This document shows positions 1 to 10,723 of a stretch of 64,000 nucleotides of DNA, piece by piece (positions within the stretch are counted from its first letter, which is position 1; each line of letters begins with the position of its first letter). This DNA comes from Crotophaga sulcirostris (Eukaryota > Chordata > Aves > Cuculiformes > Crotophagidae), in contig VYZB01000035.1 in the NCBI GenBank assembly GCA_013397455.1, positions 3,347,283-3,411,282 of the forward strand, given 5' to 3'. The notes under the pieces were generated by a model that was not told where the DNA came from, searched no databases, and worked only from the letters and a program-made list of their open reading frames with translations. The position numbers and the translations under genes are program-made.

Positions 1-1286
1 TGTGCCTGCCAACATCACGGAGCAGATCCTCCTGAAAATGAAGCTAAGGCACATGGAAAATAAGGAGGTGATTGGTGACAGTCCACATAGCATCCCTAAG
101 AGCAAGTCATGCCTGAAAAATCTGGTAACCTTCTGTGACAGTGTTACAGCATTGGTGGCTAAGGGAAGAGTAACAAATATCATCTACCTGGACCTGTGCA
201 AAGCATTTGACACTGTTCCTCATGCCATCCTCATCTCTAAATTGGAGAGACGTGGATTTGACAAATGGACCACTCTGTGGCTAAGGAATAGGCTGGATGG
301 TCACACAGAAACAGTTGTGGTCAATGGTTCAATGTCCACGCAGAGACCAGTAACAACTGGCCTTCCTAAGGGGCTCGTATTGAGATCAGCGCTGTTTAAT
401 ATCCTTGTCAGTGACATGGACAGTGGGTTTGAGTGCACCCAGAGCTAGTTTGCTGCTGACAACAAGCTGTGGTATAGTTAACATGCTGGAGGGAAAGGAT
501 GTCATCCAGAGGGACCTTGACAGGCAGACCCTTGTGAATCTCATGAAATTCAACAAGGCCAAGTGCAAGGTCCTGCACATGGACTAGGGCAACCCCAAGA
601 ACAAATACAGGCTGAGAATAGCCCTAAGAAGGACTTTCAGTTGATGAGAACTTCACGACCAAGCAATGTGCACCTGCAGCCCAGAAAGCCAACTGTATCC
701 TGGGCTGCATCAAAAGAAGTTGACCAACAGGTCTAGGGAAATTATTCTCCCCCTCTATTCCACTCTTGCGAGACCCCACCTGGAGTATTGTGTTCATCTC
801 TCAACATAAAAAGGATATAGACCTGCTGGGAGCAAGTCCAGACAGGGGTCATGAAGATGATTAAAGGGCTGGAGCATCTCTCCTACAAAGACAGGCTGAG
901 AGAGTTGGGGCTGTTCAGCCTGCAGAAGAAAAGGCTCTGGGGAGACCTCATAGCAGCCTTCCAGTACTTAAAGGGGGCCTACAAGAAAGCTGAAGAGGGA
1001 TTCTTTTACAAGAGCATGTAACAATAGGACAAAGGGTAACAGTTTTAAATTGAAAGAAGGGAGATTTAGATTAGATAATGAAGACATTCTTCACCTTGAA
1101 GGGGGTGAGGCACTGGAACAGGTTGCCCAATGAAGCTGTAGATGTTTCTTCCCTGGAAGTGTTCAAGGCCAGGTTATCTGGAGCCTTGAACAACCTGATC
1201 TAGTAGAAGGTGTTCCAGAAACATGACAGGGGATTTGGAGCTATTTATTCTATAACGTCCCTTCCAACCCAAACCATTCTATGATT
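1..1286 (+). mobile_element. CR1 LINE, 3' part including RT-coding region
   Basis: The element enters from the left window edge and ends in the typical CR1 tail (cttccaaccc, then aaccattctatgatt). It holds the RT-coding part, the region downstream of RT and the 3' end. The frame is broken after about codon 148 and is resumed in other frames, so it is inactive. Its sequence parallels the plus-strand CR1 at 26.0-27.0 kb, for example the shared run around ctaaattggagagac. CR1 elements are commonly 5'-truncated; the true 5' end lies outside this window. Confidence 0.95.
2..448 (+). pseudogene. Decayed CR1 reverse-transcriptase fragment
   Basis: This 148-codon open stretch matches the CR1 ORF2 reverse transcriptase. 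About residue 60 lies the palm motif IIYLDLCKAFDTVPH, which carries the first catalytic Asp of RT domain A. About residue 120 lies GLPKGLVLRSALFNIL, a decayed form of the usual [14 protein letters not shown] motif, with Gly and Pro lost. The domain with the second catalytic Asp pair is not intact in this frame. The frame then stops, and related codons continue in another frame at 405-587. It is a dead LINE ORF, not a host gene. Confidence 0.9.
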
Positions 1287-1504
1287 AGTTCGTAGCTGCT
1301 TTAAAACTAGCTGCTAGTCAAATTACATTTTGCTATCACCTTCATATCTTACAGATACCTGCTGCTGTTCTTTTAGCAGTAGGTATACCAATAATAATAA
1401 AGTAAAGGTTATGAAAATGAACAATATATAGAAAATCACCTTCCAAGAGAAAAAATCCACAACGTTCTGCTGATTAGAGAACAGCAACCGACATAGCTCA
1501 ATTA

Positions 1505-2008
1505 AATCAAAAAAGAGGTTCCTTTATTAACAGAGACAGTGGTGATTTTTGCTTATGCATTTCTAAGAAAGAGGCAATTTCTTCTCAGAAAGTAACTAAA
1601 AGAATTCTAGATAACTTGATAAACAAAGTTTCAAAGGAAAAAATCATTATTTCCTGCATGCATTTTTACTTTTCAACACATGCAGAAATGCATAAAATAC
1701 ATCGTACGCACTAAAAATTATATGAGTCTCAAAATTAAGCTTATATTTTGCTTGTACAGTCAAATGAGACATCTGAGGAAATTCCTTCGAAATGAACAAA
1801 AAACCCACTCTGTAAATATGTTCCTATGATACCATTGCTAACAATAAAAGGAACAGAATAACAAGTTACACACCTTAACTGATTAAATTTAGACAATATA
1901 GCAGTGGGTGGTACCAATTTGCTCCATTTGCAACAAGAAAGGTTCTGCATCTCCAAGTGCCCAGATTTTTCATAACTGAAGTTATATTTAAAAAGAGAAC
2001 TTGCCTTT
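1505..2008 (-). other. Possible 3' UTR with poly(A) signal (minus strand)
   Basis: Reading leftwards from a stop codon at 2009-2011 there is about 500 bases of non-coding sequence. It ends near an AATAAA (tttatt on the plus strand, 1523-1528) followed about 20 bases later by a T/G-rich stretch (gtcggttgctgttctct), as expected around a cleavage site. This fits a 3' UTR but could be chance in AT-rich DNA. The support is the arrangement only. Confidence 0.25.
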
Positions 2009-2150
2009 TTACTGCCGAAGCAAGGGAAACTTATTATAGACCTTGTTTGAATAGGTCTCTCCATGTTCAATTAATGCCTTGATTTGATAGCCACAGCAGG
2101 ATGCTATTTCTTTTATGAGCTCAGTGTCCCTTATGCTTGTAACTTCAGTG
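2009..2150 (-). CDS. Candidate terminal coding exon, unrecognised protein
   Basis: The reverse strand shows a 16-base poly-T tract (2161-2176), then cctggaaaag as a possible acceptor, then 46 open codons in phase 2 ending in a stop. The reading includes ELIKEIASCCGYQIKALIEH and ends FPLLRQ. The composition is mixed (E, K, D, G, Q), unlike the F/L/I/N-rich products of random AT-rich DNA. If real, it would be the last exon of a leftward gene starting in the CpG island near 48.6 kb. I recognise no family. Against it: the length is modest, the acceptor is separated from its pyrimidine tract by a purine-rich stretch, and there is no homology evidence. Confidence 0.25.
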
Positions 2151-2160
2151 CTTTTCCAGG

Positions 2161-2176
2161 AAAAAAAAAAAAAAAA
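2161..2176. repeat. Poly(A) run, 16 bases
   Basis: This is an uninterrupted A16 on the plus strand. On the minus strand it would be the pyrimidine tract upstream of the candidate terminal exon. It is too short and isolated to name as a retroposon tail. Confidence 0.9.
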
Positions 2177-3009
2177 GGAAAAACCTACAAAACACACTTC
2201 TTTGCTAAGCCCACAGGTTTTTCTTTGTACACTCATCTGTCTCTGAATTGTTAGAGATGGATGAGTCTACTGAACAATGACACTAATCAAGAACATAAGG
2301 GACAGTCTTCCCAAAATATCCACCCTTCTCTAGCACAAGGGATTTTTTTTCTCCTAGACTTCCATTTTGGCATAAGAATTAGGCATCCCTTGAGAAACAG
2401 CTCTACCTCTGCCCTTCACTGCACTACTTTCCTTTGTACTCACTATTTCAACACTCTGTCAGATCCTTCAGTTCTGTACTTCACAGGAAAACCAGGGGTA
2501 GTGGGGGACAAAACACTGGAGTTTTGCAATCAGTCTACTGTTGCAGGTTGGAGAGTCTCTCATCTTACCTTCAGTACAGTCAAGCAGATTAAGTAACCAA
2601 GTTATTTGGAAATGGCTTTTTCCTCATCTGAGAGGGAAGACTTTGCAAGATCCCATCTAGTCCTTTGCCTTAACAGCCAACAATGCATCAGAAAAAATGG
2701 AAGTAAGCAGACAGTGTTTGTCTCAGAAGGATATTGGAAAGAAATGAAACAAATCAGGTTGAAAATTTACAGTGACTATAAAACTTTAGCTGTATCTTGT
2801 CTTCCTCTCCTGTCTCCAAGGAAGCATTGTAAACTGTCATTTGTTTTTCATATGTAGCATAAGCACAATAAGTGGGTTTGCCACTTCCATTTTCTTTAGC
2901 TCTTTAACAGCTGCAGCAAGATCAGGTTCTCCTTATCCCACCTCTTTTGGATTAAAAGGTAACACTAAATCCATATTTCATTTTGAAAGGAGAATGAGGG
3001 TAAGAATCT

Positions 3010-3428
3010 TGCAGCAAGGATGGACAACAGAGAAAACTTCAGGGAGATGCTCAAATGGATTGTTTAGCCTGGAAAAAATGCAGCTAAGGGGAGGCCTTCT
3101 TGGTCTCTATAGCTACCTGAATGGAGATTGTAGTAAGGCAGGTGTTGGTCTCTTCTCCCAAGCCACAAAAGTTACGACGAGAGGAAATGGCCTCAAGTTG
3201 TGTCAGGGAAGGCTTAGACTGGATATTAGGTAATACCTCCACCAAAAGGGTTGTCAAGCACTGGCATAGCTGCCCAGGGAAGTGGTTGAGTCACCATTCC
3301 TGGAGGTATTCCAAAGACAGGCAGATGTGGCACTTGGACATGGTTTAGTGATGGACTTGGCAGTGTTAGATTTACAGTTGGACTCTATCTTCAAGGTCTT
3401 TTCCAACCTAAACAATTCTGTGACTCTA
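3010..3428 (+). mobile_element. Old CR1 3' fragment
   Basis: From about 3060 the order of CR1 landmarks is kept: ttgtttagcctgg, the ttagactggatattagg stretch, caagcactggcatagctgcc, the ctggaggtattccaaagac stretch, then cttttccaacctaaacaatt and ctgtgactct at the end. It is more diverged than the CR1 at 9.4 kb. The left border is uncertain by several tens of bases. Confidence 0.85.
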
Positions 3429-5540
3429 CAAAACCACAGAAAGCTTTTCACTGCAGTTGATAATCTGCATCTTAATTCATTATTTCCTTTATGGTATTTC
3501 TTATTCATCAGTACAGATGAACAAATCCAAATCCTTTTCCCATATATTTCTGGATCTCATTCTATTCATTTTCTGAGGATACAAAAGTAGGAATAGGCAG
3601 TCCTAAACTTGTTTTTTCCTTGTCAGTTTGTCACTGAAATTCATAGCAAACTCAAGAAATCAAAATCGCTTTGATAGTTATACTCTCATCAGTCTAATAA
3701 GATTCACAAAGAAATCATCATGCCATGGAAGCAAAAAAATATTTCCTTCTACTTTATTGAAATATCAATGCACTAAAAGGCAACACGGGTGTCTGTGATA
3801 GGTGTGCAATTTTCTGGATGACCATATTACTAGTAATTCCTTTTAAAAATCATTATCTTCACAAAGAATTAACTAATTTCACACTTGCACTTCATTATTA
3901 AAGCTCACATGGGGTACACAAAAGAGCAGACAGAGCAAAGAACACCTGAAAAGTAGACAAAAGCCTGAAACAAGGTCACGTGTACTTCAGCTACTTCGTT
4001 GGAAGTTCTTGTGTTTTGTTCTAATGGAAGTGTGTTATTTCTTGTCACAGTATCGATTTGAAGCAGAGAAGACAGCTCTGTATTTCAACACCGTTTAGGA
4101 CAAGTCCCTTACAAAAAATATGCTTGCTGGTTTCAACACAGAATTTGTTGACATAAACGCCATAAAGCGGTAAAATCCTAGCTTGAACAGTAATTCGAGT
4201 TTTATTGAGTATAAAAGGGTCTGGTTTATCCACTAGGTAATACGTAAGGAACTTTATAGTACCCTCAAAACATTTTTCAAAAGCATAAATCAATTGTTTT
4301 CTGTAAAGTTCAATAATTTACACTCCAAATCAGGGCGAATGTGTTCTAGTAACTAGAAAAACCTTTTTGCATTGCTGTTAAATTCAAAAACTTGTATTTT
4401 ATCTTCACTATGTAAACAAGAAACTCATAGCATCACATGCTTCTGTGCAGCACACCACTGAGCTACATCATTTTGCTGAGGGTGCCAATAACCTGCACAC
4501 ATTCTGCTTGCAGACAAAGCAGAAAGTAAATCCAGTTTAACCTTAGTTGTTATTTAGGTGGGGTACTGCAACTGCAAAGACAGAGCTCTCTGAACACAAA
4601 GGAACACAGTTTTAAACTGAGATCCTTAAGGAAGTACAAAAATCCCTAAAATTGACTTGGTTACATTTATCTGCAACATTTACATTGTGTGGCTTCCAAA
4701 AAAAAAAACATCCTGATCTGCAATTAAACATTCACTCAAAAAAGCCCCTCATCTCCCATAGGAACTTGCATCCTACTCTATTTATACATACACAATACTG
4801 TATATACATACAAACAGACATACTGTCACTATTGACTTTAATAATTTGGATTAAGTTCATTTAAGCACCTCCCTGAAAAAAATAGATGAGACTAAAGTCG
4901 AAGATGAACTGTTTAGTAAACTACTGAACACATTTTTTAAAATTACAGAGAACCCACAGGAAAACATGTTTTGTATGTTTGAAATCTAAGCATCTGTTTG
5001 GAAATCAAGGTGATGTGAAGCCAATGAATCCAAACTTAACTATTTACACACCAAATTCAACAAGGCTGTTTCGGTTTTCTCTTTCCCTCTTGATAACTGT
5101 GCATAAAAATCAAGGTTAACTGCAGATGCTGAGGAGGAAAACTGCAGACTCTGCTTTTTGTGCATCGCAGCACTAGCCACAGGGCAGAAGCCTGTCAGAA
5201 TCCATTGGTTTTCCATGCTGTGACAAGACCACTGAAAGCTGGGGTCTGAACTGATCTCATGCTGTCATGGCTCTTCTTTATAAGCTTAGAAAGCAATGAT
5301 AAACAGAAAATCAAGAAGAATCCTATGCCACATACATCCAAAGCCCCAGATTATTTCTTTTAAAGCTTTGCAGTTCATGGAAGAGCTTTAAGCAATACTC
5401 CAGGTGACTAGACAGCTAAAGCTGCATTATGATTCAGGTTTGCCACTGTAGTTTTTCCTACTAAAAATTTTTATCCCAAACATGAGTAAACTAAAAATCA
5501 CCCTTTCTTCTTATGGTCCTGCCCCAAATACCTCCTAAAA
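3429..5540. other. No gene or repeat recognised
   Basis: This is AT-rich sequence with short poly-A runs. An 82-codon minus-strand open frame at 4045-4293 has no recognisable motif and no convincing splice borders, so I leave it unannotated. The stretch would lie inside the proposed leftward transcription unit. Confidence 0.5.
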
Positions 5541-5600
5541 ACTTGGAGCTGGATGACCTTTAAAGGCTCCTTCCAACTCAAATAGTTCTGTGATTCTGTA
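5541..5600 (+). mobile_element. CR1 3'-tail remnant
   Basis: About 60 bases match the very end of CR1: gagctggatgacctttaaag, then ctccttccaactc and tagttctgtgattctg. Only the tail survives, typical of extreme 5' truncation. Confidence 0.8.
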
Positions 5601-8600
5601 AACTGGAAATGTATTTGAAAGGAAGCAACCAGCTAAGTGAACTGTCATTGCCTGTCTGTACATTGGTCAGCAGATGGTGCCATAATAGTTCTAAAAATCA
5701 GCAGCACGTTTCAAAGGTCAAACGAAATTGGAATAGTGTTGCTGTTTAAAGTGTAGATCCCAAGTTACAAGTGATCGAAAGTTTTTATATGTATTAATAT
5801 AACATTTTATTAAATATAACTTTAGAGCCAGACAGTGAATCTCCAGGACAATAAAAATTTAAGCTACATGTGTAAATGAATATGAGTGTGTCTTAACGTG
5901 TACACATATTCATAGACTCTAAGCTAATCTGCAAGAGCAGAAATGGCACAAAATGGTGTCTTCCCAAAGGAACCTACATGTATCAAATCCAGTTTCCTGA
6001 GAATCCCAAATACGCCGTGGTGGCTAACAGCCCCAGAGTTAACAGCAACTACACTTATAAGCATCCTTTTACCTAGAGAGTGAAGTCAGGGGTTTCTAGC
6101 CTTCACATTTACATCCATATCATCATACAGCTGAGTATTTACAAGCACACAATGTTCCCCATCCAAATAGCCTACTTTTCTTACTAGGGAAATATTTTTG
6201 TCGTATAAATACTGAAATACCATCAAGGCTCTAGAACTAGTTTTTGTAGTGCTAGATAATTACTGGTAAAGTGTAATAATTCTTTGCAATACACAGGATG
6301 CCAGAAACACACTGACAAGTCCCTACATAGGTTAGTGTAAACTTAAGACACTTCTGAAACAACAATGTAAGACAAATAATACAGTAATTAAGATCACTGT
6401 GAAGATAAAAAGAAATCAAGAACATAGACAGCAAATTAAATTATAGTTATTTCTGTCTAGAATTGCAAAGTGGGTATCTGTAGTCTAGATTGTCAGCATA
6501 ATAGAATATTTTCACAATAAAACTAAGTTCTGTAAAGCAACAGTAGGGAAATTACCTCAACTCTTTATAAAGTCAAAATAGAGCCCAGGGACACATCTAT
6601 TTCTCAAAATCTTTTTCTCCATTAAAACAGCCCAACAACACACATCTATTCCTTATCATGCACGTGCACCCAACTTTTCATAAAAATGCCTGCTGCAGAC
6701 CATCTCTGTTTTATCTGGTGAATAACCTGGTTTCTGCAATCCATACAGAACATAAAAGGATTAGTTTTAAAGGATAATTCAGTTGAAGGGATAGAAAGGA
6801 AAGATAATACTAGACATGAAAACAAGTGAGAATTCTTTAAATACTATTTTGTCAAAATTTGTCTCTTGACACTAGATAGCAGCCTAAAAATGTAGCATAA
6901 AACATAGGAAATAGAAAATGCTGTTGCCCAAATTAAAATGAAATGCATTCAGAAATGCATTGTCTGTAACAGCGACTATAAGACATGTAAAGATCATCAT
7001 AAAAAACAAACCCAACAAAAATTCCAACAAAATCAGAACATAAATACCTTTCAAGTGCTACACGCAGCCAAGTTGAGATGTCCACATTGAAATTTGAGAT
7101 TACATTTAATCAAATATACATCCTATAACTCTCAGGGCTATCTATACCATATTCAGAAAAAAAAAAAAACTGTTTCTTCTGTATTTTTCAAACTACAAAT
7201 ACTCTGATAGATCAAAGCAAAAAAAAAAAATCTTGAATAGCAACTTAATTCAAATCAAGAAATCTCTTTGCAAAGTACATTTCCACATGTACAATTTAGT
7301 CAAGCTAGTTTTGTGCTGTTCCCCAGCATTGAGAACATGTTGCAAGCTGATGAGAATCCAACAGTCTCTGAAAAGCTGCATTGAACAAGAGTGACCCCAC
7401 CCAAGCCCTGACACTGTTAGAGGACATGCTCAGTGGAAAATCAGGATTTAGTTCCAAATTCATTCCAGCAGCCAGAAAATGAACATGGGTCAAGAGACAG
7501 CTCTTTTTTCCTGTTATCTGTCCAACAAAAAGAACAACAGTTTGAGGAAAATCTCTGCCCTATCTTTAAAAGTCAAAAAAAAAAGTTTACAGTGGGTTTT
7601 GACTGTTCACATTAAACTGTCATTATAACCACAATTTTAGAGATTAAAACCAGCAGTGAGCCATCATATGTTCTAAGCAACGTCGTCCCTCCAATCTCCA
7701 TTCCTTTTCTTCCACCCTATCCCACCTCAAACAGCTCTCTGTAACCATGCCACAACTCCACTAACATACAAGCAAAGATTTCATTTTTTCCAATTCTTAA
7801 AGAAACTGGGGAGCAGAGGAAAGGGGGAATCCATTTGGGTTCTGTAAATTATTTAAATTGCTCTGATTCGGAGGCAATTGATTTCTAGATGCTACAACAA
7901 ACTTTTCAATTCTTTCATTCCTGAAAGTGGGCAAGATCAAAAAGTTTGTTTATATACTCTGAACATTAAATTTACTGTTGCATAAAACATGCTTCCAAGG
8001 CACTTGCAATAGCATGTTTAGTAAAAGCATTTTCCAAATCGGGATGAAAACTAATGTACTAGTATCTGAGAATTTTTTGTCCTGCAAACAGAACAGTTGG
8101 CAGGACAGAGAGGCCCCGTGTAATAAGGTCCCTGTATGCTGGAATCACAACTGCACATTATTGTTTTAACAAGTATCTATTTCCTCTTCAGTGGAAGTCA
8201 TATAGAAAATTATTACCTTCTCACACGTTTAGGAAATGTACAACAGCACGCAAAAGAGGGAAATAACCACAACACCAGGATCCGAGGTCAGGAAAAAGAA
8301 ATGAGAAGTGACTAATCTGTGATAGAACACTAGACACAGATGTCTACAAGCAGACCACAGATATTTTTAACTTTAATATAAGATAGATAATAGATAATTT
8401 AACTTGATTTCATCAGTATGTAAAGGTTACAGATGCAGACTCTGAGATCACATTCAAAATGCCTGTTAGCTTTTTATTTTAGCTAATCCAACTTAGGAAC
8501 AATGGCCAGAAACCAACTGACAAATGCATTAAGGCAGTTTGCTCTGTCATGTACAAGAACAGATTTCAATACACAAACATTGTTTACAAAGCTTCAGGGT

Positions 8601-9120
8601 GTAAACAGAGCCACAGAAGTGCCTTTTTTTGGCAGCAACATCAGTCCTGCATTTCAAATTCAAAGGGCACTTCATTTTTGCTATTGTCAAACAACAAGCA
8701 CTAGAGAGAATAGCTCTCTAACAAGCCAGTTCAACAATACTGGTTGATACTTGCACATTACTGAGGGAAACAAACATGGAAAAAGTCATACTAAAATTAT
8801 AAATTATTTTATACACGTGATAGGTGTACCATCTTCTCCTGCTACTTTTCTTTTAATGTCAGTTTCCCTTTATCAAGATGCAAGTTCAATACAGAAATCG
8901 ATACTGCCACCACTTCCTACAGAAGCCAGTTTCAAATACTTAGTTAAACACCATCCCTGGTAATTCACTCTAAACAAGCTTAATCCTAATTCCAAGCGCA
9001 AAGTTTCAAACTATATACTTAAGTATTTCTGGATTTTTGTAGGGAAGTTGCAGCTGTCTCATTGCTGGGTATGTTGCTACAATTATGCAAATCAAAAGTT
9101 GAAGGACCTGCAGAAATCTT
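5601..9120. other. No gene recognised
   Basis: This is AT-rich intron-like or intergenic sequence. It includes poly-A runs near 7160 and 7220. Open frames here are short and low in complexity. I see no strong exon, RNA gene or interspersed repeat. Confidence 0.5.
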
Positions 9121-9360
9121 GACATGATGTTCTGGTTTGAGATAAAGTAGAATGAGTATAACTTCAGCCATGCCTGGTCTAAGTAACTTCATTTTCTGAA
9201 AGTTAAGTGCATGTTTTTCAGACACTTTCTCTTGAAGTGATAACACAGGACACTGGTATGTAGAAAGGCAATCGTTTATACTTACTCCTACAGAAACCAA
9301 GGCCATTCTCGAGTTGACAGAATGCTTTAAGTCAGAGGCAAAACAGGGTCACATCTGCAA
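9121..9360 (-). mobile_element. ERV-like repeat copy A, distal half
   Basis: Read on the minus strand this matches 53,160-53,414 of copy B. Shared runs include gcctttctaca/gcctttctgca, cctgtgttatcactt, acttaactttcagaaaatga/attaactttcagaaaatga and gaagttacttaga. The other half of the copy is at 10,401-10,723, and the CR1 between them interrupted it. The family is probably an avian endogenous retrovirus (non-coding 3' or LTR region), which I infer from memory of similar avian repeats. No intact viral gene is present. Confidence 0.75.
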
Positions 9361-10400
9361 GAATCAGAATCATTATCCTGGAAAAGACCTCCGATATCAT
9401 CCAGTCCAACCGTACCTGTCCACTCACTAACCCTGAGCACCTCTTCTACCCATCTTTTAAACACCTCCAGGGATGGTGACTCAACCATCTCCCTGGGCAG
9501 CTGTGCCAGTGCCTGACCACCCTTTCAGTGAAGGAATTTTTCCTAATGTCTAGTTTGAACCTCCCCTGACAACTTGTGGCCATTTCCCCTTGTCCTATCA
9601 CCTGCCACTTGGGAGAAAAGACCAACACTCACCTCTCTACAACCCCCTTTCAGGCAGTTGTAGACAGTGATGCAGTCACCCCTCAGCCTCCTCTTCTCTA
9701 AAAGCTAAGCAATCCCAGGTCCCTCAGCCACTCCTCGTAAGACTTGTTCTCCAGCCCCTTCACCAGCCTCATTGCCCTTCTCTGGACATGCTCCAGCACC
9801 TCAATGTCCTCCTTGTAGTGAGGGGCCCAGAACTGCACACAGCACTCGAGGTGTGGCCTCACCAGTGCTGAGCACAGGGGCACAATCACTGCCCTGGTCC
9901 TGCTGGCCACGCTGTTTCTGATACAAGCCAAGATGCCATTGGCCTTCTTGGCCACCTCTGCACACTGCTCGCTCGTATTCAGCCAGCTGCCAACCAGCAC
10001 CCCCAGGCCCTTCTCTGCCAGGCAGCTCTCCAGCCATTCTTCCCCAAGTCTGTAACGCTGCACGGGGTTGTTGTGTCCCAAGTGCAGGACTTGGCACTTG
10101 GTCTTGTTGAACCTCATCTCATTCGTTTCAGCCCTTTGATCCAGTCTGTCCAGATCCCTCTGCAGAGCCTCCCTTCCTTCAAGCAGATCAACACTGCCAC
10201 CCAGCTTAGTGTCATCGACAAACTTACTACGGGTGCACTCAATCCCCTCATCCAGATTGTTGATTAAGATTTTGAAAGAACTGGACCCAGCACTGAACCC
10301 TGGGGAACACCACTTGTGACTGGCCTCCAGCTGGATGTAACTCCATTTACCACCAACTCCTTGGGCCCAGCCATCCAGCCAGCGTTTCTTTGCTCCAGAA
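9361..10400 (-). mobile_element. CR1 LINE inserted in ERV-like repeat
   Basis: This is a well preserved CR1 on the minus strand. Its 3' tail is at 9361 (rc of gaatcagaatcattatcctg) and its truncated 5' end is near 10,400. Read on the minus strand it contains [20 protein letters not shown], then SVLGPVL (the RT motif region, 10,264-10,380), and downstream [17 protein letters not shown] and a 139-codon open stretch at 9698-10,117. This typical CR1 ORF2 C-terminal region is less decayed than in the other copies. The motif [10 protein letters not shown] is intact, but the element has lost its 5' part and is inactive. Confidence 0.93.
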
Positions 10401-10723
10401 GGAGCAGGTAGGACAGTTTACCACAAAACAAGAGAGCATTCCATCCCATTTATGTCATACTCTGTATAAAACTGAGGGATCACGAGGGTCAATCTCTTCT
10501 TCAATTGCTGACAACCAGTGAGAACCTCATCTATGTGTCTACTCCTGATTGTAGATCCGTGTGTTCCTGAATCCAGTTCCTAGCTTCATCCTAGACCAGG
10601 ACCCTTCCCCGTGCTTGCTCTGCAGCATCTGTGGTGATGTAGCCATCAAGGGGTGGGGATGCAGTTTCATATAATTTGTTCATATTTTATTATTTTCTTA
10701 TTTTTAATTTTTACGTTTGCAGC
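10401..10723 (-). mobile_element. ERV-like repeat copy A, proximal half
   Basis: On the minus strand this aligns with 52,880-53,140 of copy B. Landmarks are an AT-rich start, tggattcagga/tgaattcaggg, gatgaggt, ttgaagaaga, then atacagagtatgac, gggatggaatgctct and ctgtcct. The match stops at the CR1 border near 10,400 and resumes beyond it at 9,360. Confidence 0.75.

Noticed and set aside
9019..9306. 95-codon minus-strand frame
   Set aside because: It lies in the ERV-like repeat; the related copy at 53.2 kb has a different, broken frame, so there is no sign of a kept protein.
9698..10117. 139-codon minus-strand frame as a host gene
   Set aside because: It is the C-terminal part of CR1 ORF2 within a truncated LINE.
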